Part shown: positions 34,661-43,276 of the stretch, piece after piece
How the letters are laid out: each line of letters opens with the position of its first letter
Numbering within the stretch: position 1 is the stretch's first letter
From: Allobosea lupini
GTDB lineage: Bacteria > Pseudomonadota > Alphaproteobacteria > Rhizobiales > Beijerinckiaceae
Reading direction: 5' to 3'
Length of the DNA stretch: 64,000 bases
Assembly (NCBI RefSeq): GCF_900109525.1
Contig: NZ_FOAN01000007.1
Span: 1-64,000 of the forward strand
Notes under the pieces: generated by a model
What the model was told of the DNA's origin: nothing
The model's database searches: none
What the model saw: only the letters and a program-made list of their open reading frames with translations
Program-made: the position numbers and the translations under genes

Positions 34661-34772
34661 TGTCATCCCGGACAAGCCGCGTTCGCGGCGCCGATCCGGG
34701 ATCCATTCCTGAGCCTTTCCAAAGGAGGTTCCGGCATGGATCCCGGGTCTCCCTTCGGTCGCCCGGGATGAC
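34661..34772. repeat. Palindromic intergenic repeat of Rhizobiales type
   Basis: The element begins TGTCATCCCGGACAAGCCGC, contains GATCCGGGATCCATTCCTGA and GGATCCCGGGTCTCCCTTCG, and ends CCCGGGATGAC. Its ends are inverted copies of each other (TGTCATCCCGG / CCCGGGATGAC) and two further internal inverted segments can fold. I recognise it as a common intergenic repeat of Rhizobiales. It splits the long minus-strand array between the TIM-barrel and flotillin genes. Confidence 0.75.
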
Positions 34773-34801
34773 CCGGGCCGGTGGAATTCCGACCACCCTT
34801 T

Positions 34802-35680
34802 TCATTTGGAGCTCCCGCCGGCCTTGCGCGCCGGCTTTCCCGTCGCCGCCGAGCGGCCGATCTGCTTGAAGGCGCGGGTCTGGTCGCGGATCGCGACCTC
34901 GACCGGCAGGCGCTCCATCGAGGACGCGCCGTAGAAGCCGTGGCAATGCGTCGTGTTCTTCATGATGAAGTCGGCATCGCTGGGCTCGGCGACCGGCCCG
35001 CCATGGACGAGGATGATCGCGTCCTTCTTCACGGCGAGCGCGGCCTTGGCCCAGCGCTCGACCAGAGCCGGGCAGTCTCCCAGCTTCAGCGCTGTCTCGG
35101 CGCCGATCGAGCCGCCGGTGGTCAACCCGAGATGGCAGACGATGATGTCGGCGCCGGCTTTCGCCATGGCGCGGGCATCCTCCTCGCAGAAGACGTAAGG
35201 CGTGGTCAGCAGGCCCTTGGCATTGGCGAGGGCGATCATCTCGACCTCGAGGCCAAAGCCCATGCCGGTCTCTTCGAGATTGGCGCGGAAGGTACCGTCG
35301 ATCAGCCCGACGGTCGGGAAGTTCTGCACGCCCGAGAAACCAAGGCGCTTCACCTCATCCAAGAAGATGTCCATGCGCCGGAAGGGGTCGGTGCCGCAGA
35401 CGCCGGCGATGACCGGCGTGTTCCTCACCACCGGCAGCACCTCGGCCGCCATCTCCATGACGATCGCGTTGGCGTCGCCATAGGGCATGAGGCCGGAGAG
35501 CGAGCCGCGCCCGGCCATGCGGTAGCGGCCGGAATTGTAGATGACGATCAGGTCGATACCACCGGCTTCCTCGCACTTTGCCGAAAGGCCGGTGCCGGCG
35601 CCGCCGCCGACGATCGGCTCGCCCTTGGCGATCATCGCCCGGAAGCGCTTCAGCAGGGTCTTCTTGTCGAAGCTCGTCAT
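34802..35680 (-). CDS. TIM-barrel protein, phosphoenolpyruvate hydrolase-like (Tm-1 C-terminal domain family)
   Basis: The start at 35680 (MTSFDKKTLLKRFRAMIAKG) overlaps the stop of the fused ABC/Tm-1 gene by four bases; 292 residues. Segments PIVGGGAGTGLSAKCEEAGG, RGSLSGLMPYGDANAIVMEM, AGVCGTDPFRRMDIFLDEVK and ILVHGGPVAEPSDADFIMKN match the PEP-hydrolase-like TIM-barrel family. In plant Tm-1 this domain is the C-terminal half of one chain behind a UPF0261 domain. Here the two are separate but overlapping genes. The chemistry of the family is poorly known; the annotation PEP hydrolase is by similarity only. Confidence 0.85.
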   Translation of the reverse strand: MTSFDKKTLLKRFRAMIAKGEPIVGGGAGTGLSAKCEEAGGIDLIVIYNSGRYRMAGRGSLSGLMPYGDANAIVMEMAAEVLPVVRNTPVIAGVCGTDPFRRMDIFLDEVKRLGFSGVQNFPTVGLIDGTFRANLEETGMGFGLEVEMIALANAKGLLTTPYVFCEEDARAMAKAGADIIVCHLGLTTGGSIGAETALKLGDCPALVERWAKAALAVKKDAIILVHGGPVAEPSDADFIMKNTTHCHGFYGASSMERLPVEVAIRDQTRAFKQIGRSAATGKPARKAGGSSK

Positions 35681-37920
35681 GATCTGCCTCCGCTGGCCCG
35701 CTCGCGGCGCCGGCCGGCATGCAGTGTGCGGAACTGCTGCACCAGAGCGGCGGCGAAGGCGGGGTCGTTGATGTGGAGCGGCAGGCGGATCAGCTGCCGG
35801 TTGGGACCGGGGCGCACGGTCTGCTCCAGCGCCTGGAACAGGGCGGCGTCGGCGGCCGGATCGTGGAAGGCCTGGCCAGGCGCATCGAGCGCGGAGACGC
35901 CGAGCTCGGGGATCAGGAAGCGGACTGGCCCTTCCATCTGGTTCAGCCGTTCGCCGATCCAGCGGCCCATCCGGGCGTTCTCCTCCGCCGTTGTCCGCAT
36001 CAGGGTGATCTGCGGGTTGTGCGGGTAGAGCAGCCGGCCGCGATAGCGCTCCGGCACGGTCTCGGGCGCGAAGAAGTTGACCATGTCGAGCGCGCCGACC
36101 GAGCCGACATAGGGGATGCGGGTGCGGATGATCGCGCCGAAGCGGTCCTCGGTCGCCGGCAGCAAGCCGCCCATCAGCAGGTCGCAGATCTCGGTGGTCG
36201 TGACGTCGATCACCGCGCCGACGAGGCCGGACTCGACCAGCTTCTCCATTGCGCGCCCGCCGGTGCCGGTGGCGTGGAAGACGAGCGGCTCCCATTCGTC
36301 GGCGAGGAGCCTGGAGACCTGCTGCACGCAAGCCGTGGTGACGCCGAACATGGTGAGCCCGACCAGCGGCTTCTCCACCTCGCGGCGGCGCGAGGGCTCA
36401 GGCTTCAGCTCGGCGAGACGCGCCTTGGCCATGGCGGCGATGGCGTGCGCGCCATTGCCGAGCACGAGGCGGGAGACACGGTTGACGCCCTGCACATCAG
36501 TGACGGCGTGCAGCATCGCGATGTCGGTGGCGCCGACATAGGCGCGGACGTCGCCGGAGGCCATGGTCGAGATCATCAGCTTGGGCAGGCCGACCGGCAG
36601 CGTCTGCATCGCCGGCGTCACCATCGCGGTCGCGCCCGAGCCGCCGGCCGAGATGATGCCGAGCAGCCCTTGCTGGCGCGGCAGCCAGGCCTTGAACGCC
36701 TCGGTCATCGCCGCCACCGCCGTGCCGCGATCGCCGGAGGAGATGCCGGCCGAACCTTTCGGCGAGGCGAGTGCGATCTCCTGTGGAGTGACGTCGCCGC
36801 CGGCACTGCGGCCGGAGGTAGAAAGATCGACGAGACGGGTGCGCAAGCCCTCGGCGCGGATCAGGTCGCGGATGAAGCGCAGTTCCTCGCCCTTGGTGTC
36901 GAGCGTGCCGGCGACGACGACATAAGGCTCGCTGCTCGCCGCGGCGGCGAGCGGCCGGATCGCACCGACAGGCTGCCCATCGCGCGTTGCCAATGTCGGG
37001 CGCGAGATGGTGCGGGCCTGCGCCTCGATCCGTGCCGCCGGCACGGGTTGCGACCAGCGGTTCGGGATGGCCGGGTTCGAAACGTAGACACGGATCGGTC
37101 CGGCCGGCACCGGAGCGGCAGACCGTGAGGTTCCGGCTGCCGGGGCCGCGTCCGCCGCCGCATCGGTCTCGTCATGGCCATGGCGGCCGACGCCGAGCAG
37201 GCGCTGCTGCAGGTCGCGGTCGCCGGCCAGCGTCGCCGAGGGGATGATGCGGTTGATCCGGCCGTTGACCATGATCGCGACGGGATCGGACATCTGCGTG
37301 GCGACGCCGATGTTCTGCTCGATCACCAGGATCGCGACGTCGCCCTGCTCGGCGAGGCGGACCAGCATCTCCTCGACATGGGCGACGATGACCGGTGCCA
37401 GCCCCTCGGTCGGCTCGTCCATGACGAGGAGGCGCGGGTTGAGCAGGAGCGCGCGGCTGATCGCCAGCATCTGCTGCTCGCCGCCGGAGAGCTGTCCGCC
37501 GCCATTGTTGCGGCGCTCGGCCAGACGCGGGAAGACTTCGTAGATGCGCTCCGGCGTCCAGGCGCCGCGCTTGCCGCGCTGCATCAGCCGCAGATGCTCG
37601 TCGACCGTCAGCGAGCGCCAGAGCCGGCGGCCCTGCGGGACATAGCCGATGCCGAGCCGCGCCACCTCGGCCGGCGAGCGGCCGGCGATCTCCTCGCCGA
37701 AGAAGCGGATCGAGCCCGACGCGATCGGCACCAGCCCCATGATCGCCTTGCACATGGTCGTCTTGCCCATGCCGTTGCGGCCTACGACGGAGAGGACGCC
37801 GTGCTGCAGCGTGAGATCGACGCCCTGGACGGCGTGCGAGCGGCCATAGAAGACGTTCAAGCCTGCGATCTGCAGGATCGGGATGCCGGCCGGAGGCGGG
37901 GCTTTGAGGCGCTCAGCCAT
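35677..37920 (-). CDS. Fusion of LivF-type ABC ATPase and Tm-1/UPF0261 domain
   Basis: 747 residues. Residues 14-245 are a complete branched-chain-type ABC ATPase: Walker A GRNGMGKTT at 47-55, signature LSGGE at 144-148, Walker B LLVMDEP at 164-170. Residues 246-331 are an Ala/Pro-rich linker. Residues 332-735 are a Tm-1-like ATP-binding (UPF0261) domain with PYVVVAGTLDTKGEELRFIR, LGIISAGGSGATAMVTPAMQ, STMASGDVRAYVGATDIAML and VFHATGTGGRAMEKLVESGL. The fusion physically ties an unknown enzyme domain to the transporter ATPase. It overlaps the LivG-like gene by eight bases and the TIM-barrel gene by four. The frame is continuous, with no sign of a sequencing artefact. Confidence 0.9.
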   Translation of the reverse strand: MAERLKAPPPAGIPILQIAGLNVFYGRSHAVQGVDLTLQHGVLSVVGRNGMGKTTMCKAIMGLVPIASGSIRFFGEEIAGRSPAEVARLGIGYVPQGRRLWRSLTVDEHLRLMQRGKRGAWTPERIYEVFPRLAERRNNGGGQLSGGEQQMLAISRALLLNPRLLVMDEPTEGLAPVIVAHVEEMLVRLAEQGDVAILVIEQNIGVATQMSDPVAIMVNGRINRIIPSATLAGDRDLQQRLLGVGRHGHDETDAAADAAPAAGTSRSAAPVPAGPIRVYVSNPAIPNRWSQPVPAARIEAQARTISRPTLATRDGQPVGAIRPLAAAASSEPYVVVAGTLDTKGEELRFIRDLIRAEGLRTRLVDLSTSGRSAGGDVTPQEIALASPKGSAGISSGDRGTAVAAMTEAFKAWLPRQQGLLGIISAGGSGATAMVTPAMQTLPVGLPKLMISTMASGDVRAYVGATDIAMLHAVTDVQGVNRVSRLVLGNGAHAIAAMAKARLAELKPEPSRRREVEKPLVGLTMFGVTTACVQQVSRLLADEWEPLVFHATGTGGRAMEKLVESGLVGAVIDVTTTEICDLLMGGLLPATEDRFGAIIRTRIPYVGSVGALDMVNFFAPETVPERYRGRLLYPHNPQITLMRTTAEENARMGRWIGERLNQMEGPVRFLIPELGVSALDAPGQAFHDPAADAALFQALEQTVRPGPNRQLIRLPLHINDPAFAAALVQQFRTLHAGRRRERASGGRS

Positions 37921-38701
37921 GACCGCCCCCGAGATAGAGTTCCTGCACCTCGGGATCGGACTCGATCTCGTCCGGCCGCCCCTCTTTGAAGATGCGGCCG
38001 TTATGCATCATCGTCACGCTCTCGACGACGCGCAGCGCCACGTCCATGTCGTGCTCGATGATGATGTAGCCGATATGGGCCGGCAGCGAGGTCAGGATCT
38101 GGACGAGGTCGGCCCGCTCGGTCGGCGAGAGGCCGGCCGCCGGCTCGTCGAACAGGATGAAGCGCGGTGCGCCCGACAGAGCGAGCGCGATCTCGAGCTG
38201 GCGCTGCTGGCCATAGGCGAGTTCGCCGACCAGACGATCCTTGACCGCAGTGAGATGGACGGCGTCGACCAGGCTCTCGGCCGTGTGCTGGAGCGTGTCG
38301 TCGCGCCGCGGCCGGCGCAAGGAGAAGCGGTTCCGCGAGACCCCGCGACAGGCGAGATAGACATTGTCGATCACCGACAGGCCGGTGAAGAGCGAGGAGA
38401 TCTGATAGGTACGTCGGAGGCCGCGGCGAATGCGTTCATGCGGCGGGAAGGCCGTCACATCTTCGCCGAAGAAGCGGATGACGCCGGAGCTCGGCGAAAA
38501 ATCGCCGGTAACGCAGTTGAACAAAGTGGTCTTGCCGGCACCGTTCGAGCCGAGCACGGCGCGCCGCTCGCCGGGGCGGACCGAGAGCGTGACGTCTGAC
38601 AGGGCCGCGAGCGCCCCGAACAGGCGCGAGACGCCGCGCAGTTCGAGCGCATTGCCCGAGCTGCCCGTATTCAGCCGGTCCAGGCTCGGCACGGCGCTCA
38701 T
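37913..38701 (-). CDS. Branched-chain-type ABC transporter ATPase (LivG-like)
   Basis: The start at 38701 gives 262 residues. Walker A GSNGAGKTTLFNCVTG near residue 53, a signature region in which AYGQQRQLEIALAL replaces the usual LSGGQQ (normal for LivG), and Walker B ILFDEPAAGLSP are present. It pairs with the LivF-like half of the fused protein. Overlaps of four and eight bases with its neighbours indicate one transcript. Confidence 0.9.
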   Translation of the reverse strand: MSAVPSLDRLNTGSSGNALELRGVSRLFGALAALSDVTLSVRPGERRAVLGSNGAGKTTLFNCVTGDFSPSSGVIRFFGEDVTAFPPHERIRRGLRRTYQISSLFTGLSVIDNVYLACRGVSRNRFSLRRPRRDDTLQHTAESLVDAVHLTAVKDRLVGELAYGQQRQLEIALALSGAPRFILFDEPAAGLSPTERADLVQILTSLPAHIGYIIIEHDMDVALRVVESVTMMHNGRIFKEGRPDEIESDPEVQELYLGGGHG

Positions 38702-39786
38702 GGCGCGCCTCCGCCGGTCCGCATTTGTGCGTCCTGCGCCTCGCGGCTCTTGCGATAGCGCTCGCGCAGCCGCTGCCAGATGCCGATCAGCCCGTCCGGC
38801 GAGAACAGCACGATGACGAGGAAGCCGAAGCCGATCAGCAATTGATAGCGCTTGCCTTCGAGCCCGACCCAGTCGAGCAAATCGAGGGCGAAAGTCCGCA
38901 GCAGGACATAGACAAGCGCGCCGATGAAGGGGCCGATCGGCCGGCTCAAGCCCCCGACCACGGCGATGATCAGCATGTCGACCACCGGGCCGACGCCGCC
39001 CGTTCCCGGCGAGACCTGGCGCTGGTACCAGACCAGCAGCACGCCGGCGAAGGCGGCGATCACCGCAGCGAAGGCGTAGGCGGCGATGCGATGGGCGACG
39101 ACATCGAAGCCGAGCGCCGCCATGCGCCTGGGATTGTCGCGGGTGCCCTGCAGAGCGAGGCCGAAGGGCGCCCGCGAGACATAGACGACCACGGCATAGG
39201 CCAGGGCGGCAAAGCCGAGCGTCAGGTAATAGAACGGCACGGTGCCGCCCCAGTCGATACCGAGGAAGACCGGTGGCATCACCCCGTTGAAGCCGCTGAA
39301 GCCGTTGAAGATCGTGTAGTTCTGCAGCGTCAGGTAATAAAAGGCCGAACCGATCGCGAGCGTGATCATGATCGTATAGATGCCCTCGGTCCGGACCGAG
39401 AGCGCACCGCCCAGCGTGCCGAACAAGGTGGCGAGCAGGATCGCGACCGGCACTGCCGTCCACCACGGCCATTTCAGGCTGATCTGGGTGATGGCGCTCT
39501 CGCCGAAGATCGCGACGAGATAGGCGGCGAAGGCCGCGACGGTCATCTGGATCAGGCTGACGATGCCGCCATAGCCGGCGAGGAACATCAGGCTGAGCGC
39601 GATCATGCCGAGGATCATCGCGTAGGCGAGGATCTGGACGAGCCAGAACGGGCTTGCGATCAGCGGCATCACCAGCAGCAGCGCCGCGACGATCCAGAAG
39701 GCGGTGCCCTGCCGGGCGATCACCTCGGCGAGGCCCTCGCGGGGCCGCGGGGTGGCGATCGCGAGGCGGGGTTCAGCCAGCGCCAT
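38698..39786 (-). CDS. Branched-chain-type ABC permease (LivM-like)
   Basis: The start at 39786 gives 362 residues. About nine hydrophobic segments; family motifs LAGYGGIVSLIQMTVAAFAA and GLALQGTRDNPRRMAALGFD (coupling region). It follows the LivH-like gene with a two-base gap and overlaps LivG by four. Liv-class permeases import amino acids, urea, amides and aromatic acids; here the substrate is unknown. Confidence 0.9.
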   Translation of the reverse strand: MALAEPRLAIATPRPREGLAEVIARQGTAFWIVAALLLVMPLIASPFWLVQILAYAMILGMIALSLMFLAGYGGIVSLIQMTVAAFAAYLVAIFGESAITQISLKWPWWTAVPVAILLATLFGTLGGALSVRTEGIYTIMITLAIGSAFYYLTLQNYTIFNGFSGFNGVMPPVFLGIDWGGTVPFYYLTLGFAALAYAVVVYVSRAPFGLALQGTRDNPRRMAALGFDVVAHRIAAYAFAAVIAAFAGVLLVWYQRQVSPGTGGVGPVVDMLIIAVVGGLSRPIGPFIGALVYVLLRTFALDLLDWVGLEGKRYQLLIGFGFLVIVLFSPDGLIGIWQRLRERYRKSREAQDAQMRTGGGAP

Positions 39787-39788
39787 CG

Positions 39789-40802
39789 TCAGCGCCTCAC
39801 CGCCGCAAGGCCCTGCGGCCGGATCGCCAGCACCACGACCATGATGACGAAGGTCAGCATCACCGCATAGGTCGGCATGTAGACCGAGCCGAACTGCTCG
39901 GCGAGGCCGACGATCAGCGCGCCCATCGCCGCGCCGGGGATCGAGCCCATGCCGCCGACGATGACGACGACTAGCGAGGACAGGAGGATCTTGGTGTCCT
40001 CGCCCGGCTGCAGCGACTGGAAGGTGCCGCCGACGACGCCGGCCAAACCGGCGAGTCCGGCTCCGAAGGCGAAGACCATGATGAAGACGAGCTGCACGCG
40101 TACGCCGGTCGCCGAGAGCATGTCCCGATCGTCGACGCCGGCGCGCACCAGCATGCCGATGCGGGTGCGGTTGAGCGCGAGCCACATCGCGATGCCGAGG
40201 ATGATCGCGCCGATCAGGATGGCGATCCGGACCAGCGGATAGGTCATCATCACCGCCTCGCCATTGCTGCGCAGCGCGACGACGAAGGGCAGTTGGATCG
40301 GCCCGGACAGCCAGTCCGGCGTCGTGACCTGGAAGGTGTCGCCGCCATAGCCCCAGAGCAGCAGGTCGGCGACGATGATCGAGAGGCCGATCGTGACCAG
40401 CGTCTGGCGCAGGTCCTGGCCCTCCATCCAGCGGAAGAGCAGCACCTGCATCAGCATGCCGGCGAGGGCGACGATGACGAAGGCGCCGATCAGCGCTGCG
40501 AACCAGGATCCGGTCAGGTTGCCGATGCTGTAGCCGACATAGCCACCGAACAGATAGAGCGAGCCATGCGCCAGGTTGACGTTGCGCATCAGGCCGAAGA
40601 TCAGCGTGAAGCCGCTGGCGACGAGGAAATACAGGCCGCCGAGCGTGATGCCGTTGAACAGCGCGCTCAGGAAGACGCGCTTCCTGCCGAAGGTCAGCTC
40701 CATCCACGGCGTCCAGACCGCGAAGATCAGGAAGGCGAGGAGAGCGACGGCGATCAGGATCGCCAGCGACCAGATCGGGCGGCGGCCCATGAAATCAGAC
40801 AT
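39789..40802 (-). CDS. Branched-chain-type ABC permease (LivH-like)
   Basis: The start at 40802 (MSDFMGRRPIWSLAILIAVA) overlaps the AraC gene by eight bases; 337 residues. The characteristic FNGITLGGLYFLVASGFTLI and GLMRNVNLAHGSLYLFGGYV are near residues 50-85. The N-terminus has an extra hydrophobic segment before the family core, somewhat longer than E. coli LivH. Dimer partner of the LivM-like permease. Confidence 0.9.
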   Translation of the reverse strand: MSDFMGRRPIWSLAILIAVALLAFLIFAVWTPWMELTFGRKRVFLSALFNGITLGGLYFLVASGFTLIFGLMRNVNLAHGSLYLFGGYVGYSIGNLTGSWFAALIGAFVIVALAGMLMQVLLFRWMEGQDLRQTLVTIGLSIIVADLLLWGYGGDTFQVTTPDWLSGPIQLPFVVALRSNGEAVMMTYPLVRIAILIGAIILGIAMWLALNRTRIGMLVRAGVDDRDMLSATGVRVQLVFIMVFAFGAGLAGLAGVVGGTFQSLQPGEDTKILLSSLVVVIVGGMGSIPGAAMGALIVGLAEQFGSVYMPTYAVMLTFVIMVVVLAIRPQGLAAVRR

Positions 40803-41649
40803 GGCTCGCCTGCGAGGGCGGGAGGCCGACGGTGCGCAGCACCCGCCGATAGTCGCGCGGCGCCATGCCGACATGGGCGGTGAAGAAGCGGGTGAACACG
40901 CTCTGGCCGGAAAAGCCGAGGCGGTGGCTGATGCTGGTCACCGGGTCGCTCGACAGCACGATCCGCTCGAGCGCCGCGTCGATTCGGGCGGTATTGGCGA
41001 AGATGGTGGGGGTCACGCCGACCTGTTGCCGGAAGAGCTTGAAGAAATGGGCGCGCGACAATCCGGCCTCCCGCGCGATCCGGGCGAGCGCGCCTTCGGA
41101 CGAGGTATGCTGCTCCAGCAGCCGGCAGGCGCGCAGCACGCGCCGATCGAGGGAGCCTGCCGAGGTGTCATGTAGCAGCGAGGAGACCAGCTCGGGTCCG
41201 ATCGGTTCGCTGGAGGCCTGCGCCAGCGCCATCAGCACCGGGGCGAGATTGAGCTCGCGGTGCTGCGACAGCAGCATCTCAACCGCCTGGTCACGCCAGG
41301 CGGCGAGCTCGCGGGTTATGACCAGGTCGGATGACGGGAAGACCAGCGAACCGGCCGACGGCATGGCCTGCGCCGCGAGCCATTCGGGCTTGAGATAGAT
41401 GACGAGGAAGAGCCCGAAGGCGCCCGGCTGCTCCGGCTGGAAATTATGCGGTTCCCAGGGATTGACCGCAACGCCCATGAAGGGATCGACACGGACCGTG
41501 TGGTCATTGACGGTCACAAGTCCCCGCGAGCCCTCGAGAAAGAAGATCAAATGCGCTTCGCGGTGGGCATGCACCACCATCGGGCGATCGAGATTATAGA
41601 TCGACACCCGTCCGAAGGGACCGTGGCAGACCGCGACTGCGCGACTCAT
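40795..41649 (-). CDS. AraC-family regulator embedded in the transporter operon
   Basis: 284 residues. The N-terminal cupin-like sensor (MVVHAHREAHLIFFLEGSRG; WEPHNFQPEQPG) and two C-terminal HTHs (LARIAREAGLSRAHFFKLFR; SISHRLGFSGQSVFTRFFTA) are complete. It lies between the binding-protein gene and the permease genes and overlaps the LivH-like gene by eight bases, so it is made from the same mRNA. It most likely senses the imported compound and activates the array. Confidence 0.88.
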   Translation of the reverse strand: MSRAVAVCHGPFGRVSIYNLDRPMVVHAHREAHLIFFLEGSRGLVTVNDHTVRVDPFMGVAVNPWEPHNFQPEQPGAFGLFLVIYLKPEWLAAQAMPSAGSLVFPSSDLVITRELAAWRDQAVEMLLSQHRELNLAPVLMALAQASSEPIGPELVSSLLHDTSAGSLDRRVLRACRLLEQHTSSEGALARIAREAGLSRAHFFKLFRQQVGVTPTIFANTARIDAALERIVLSSDPVTSISHRLGFSGQSVFTRFFTAHVGMAPRDYRRVLRTVGLPPSQASHV

Positions 41650-41761
41650 GGCTCCTCGCGTAGCAATGCCCGGTGGCGCGCGGCTGCCTCATCAGGTGAG
41701 CCTTCGCCCGACGGCGCACAAAGGATGCGCGCGACGTCGTTGACCGGAGCGGGACGGCTGG

Positions 41762-41795
41762 CCGGGCAGGACAAGATCGATCGTGTCCTGCCCGG
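41762..41795 (-). other. Intercistronic stem-loop after the binding-protein gene
   Basis: Perfect 12-bp inverted repeat (CCGGGCAGGACA / TGTCCTGCCCGG) with a 10-base loop, starting 22 bases after the binding-protein stop. No T run follows in the direction of transcription. It is better read as an mRNA-stabilising or attenuating hairpin that allows excess binding protein over the permeases. Confidence 0.6.
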
Positions 41796-41816
41796 GGAGT
41801 CAGTCGGTACGAACGA

Positions 41817-43067
41817 CTAAGGCTTGCATTCCGGATTGGTCCGGGAGGGCAGCCCCACCGCCTTGAAGGCTTCCGCCGACAGCCCCATCGTCTTCGAGAC
41901 ATTCGGGACGGTGCGGACGAATTTGTTGGTGAGGTCGCCGTTCGGCCCCTCGACGACTTCGGTGATGAAGGTCGTCGCGATCGCCTGCCGGTCGTCGTCG
42001 AGCTTGATCGGCCCGTTCGGTGCATCGAGCTCGACCTTGGCGAGTTCCGCCCGGAACTTGGCGCCGCCGTCGGAGAGGTCGGCGTTCACCTTTTCCAGCC
42101 CCGTCGCCATGCCGTTGAAGGCGTTGTAGTAGTTGGTCGCGAACAGCGACGGGCTCGCGAAGCGCTTATCCGCGGGGAAGGCGTCCTGATAGGCCTTGAC
42201 CCAGGCCTTCCATTTCGGATCGTCCCAGGCATCCGCCACGCCGCCGGAGGACGGCGTGCCGACGAGCAGACGCTTGGCGTTGCCGCGCGACGACAGCACG
42301 GTCTGGTCGACCATGATCGAGCCGCCGACGAACTTCGCCTTGCCGCCGGTCTGACCATACTGGTTGAGGAAGTTCACGGAGTCGCCGCCGCCGAGACCGA
42401 GGAAGACGGCGTCGACGTCATCGGGGATATTGGCGATGACCGAGCCGAAGTCCTTGGTCCCGAGCGGGACCCACTGGCGCTGCACGATCTGGCCGCCGGC
42501 CTTGCAATAGCCCAGCGCGAAGCCGAAGACCTGCGTATAGGGGAAGGAGTAGTCCTCGCCGATGACGGCGAGCTTCTTGTAGCCCTTGTCCTTGAAGACA
42601 TACTCGCCGAGACCGGCCATCCACATCGCGCCGTTGCTGTTGAAGCGGAAGTAGTTCGGCGATGGGTTGACATAGGTGGTCTCGAGCGCGCCCGAGGAGG
42701 CATCAACGACGGTGACGTTCGGCACCGTCTTCGAGTAGTCGCGCATCGCGATGCCCTCGGAGCCCGAAAGCGGGCCGAGGATGAGCTGGACCTTGTCCTG
42801 CTCGACGAGCTTGCGCGCGGCCCGCAGCGCCGAGTCCGGGCTGGCGTCGGTCGCCGCGATGATGAACTCGACCTCGCGGCCGGCGATCTTGCCGCCACGC
42901 TGCTTCAGCGCGATCTGCGCGCCGCGGACACCGTCTTCGCCGCCCGAGGTCAGCGCGCCCGAAAGCGTTGCCAGCACGCCGATCTTGAGTTTTTCCTGAG
43001 CCTGGCCGGTCGTTCCAGCCGCAATCAAAACGCACGCCGCGACGGCGGCCATGAGTGCCTTCCGCAT
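41817..43067 (-). CDS. Branched-chain-type ABC substrate-binding protein (LivK-like)
   Basis: 416 residues with a signal peptide (MRKALMAAVAACVLIAAGTT, cleavage after GQAQ). The periplasmic-binding fold begins KLKIGVLATLSGALTSGGED, with ARKLVEQDKVQLILGPLSGS and VIGEDYSFPYTQVFGFALGY. This branch often binds aromatic acids, amides or urea rather than leucine, but the ligand cannot be deduced. It is the first gene of the minus-strand array; the promoter should lie in 43068-43276, shared with a divergent hydrolase gene. Confidence 0.9.
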   Translation of the reverse strand: MRKALMAAVAACVLIAAGTTGQAQEKLKIGVLATLSGALTSGGEDGVRGAQIALKQRGGKIAGREVEFIIAATDASPDSALRAARKLVEQDKVQLILGPLSGSEGIAMRDYSKTVPNVTVVDASSGALETTYVNPSPNYFRFNSNGAMWMAGLGEYVFKDKGYKKLAVIGEDYSFPYTQVFGFALGYCKAGGQIVQRQWVPLGTKDFGSVIANIPDDVDAVFLGLGGGDSVNFLNQYGQTGGKAKFVGGSIMVDQTVLSSRGNAKRLLVGTPSSGGVADAWDDPKWKAWVKAYQDAFPADKRFASPSLFATNYYNAFNGMATGLEKVNADLSDGGAKFRAELAKVELDAPNGPIKLDDDRQAIATTFITEVVEGPNGDLTNKFVRTVPNVSKTMGLSAEAFKAVGLPSRTNPECKP

Positions 43068-43276
43068 TGCATTTACCTCCCTGCGTGGACGGCCGCGCCG
43101 AAGGTTTCCAACGGCGGAGCCGATGGCGGATTTTTTATCCCGCTCTAAATCTAGGCTAGCACAGGCGGTTCTACTGCCAAGGTCGTAGATATTGCCGAGG
43201 GTCTGCTTTTCGCTGCCGGAGCGGACAAGGCGATGCAGGACATTGCGAGACCCCGGGCGCCCTCAGATTTGCGCTC

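Noticed and set aside
31819..34869. 1016-codon open frame on the plus strand opposite the flotillin gene
   Set aside because: It is the antisense shadow of a GC-rich, repeat-bearing coding sequence. Its product is low-complexity Leu/Asp/Arg without domains, while the minus strand gives a clear SPFH protein.
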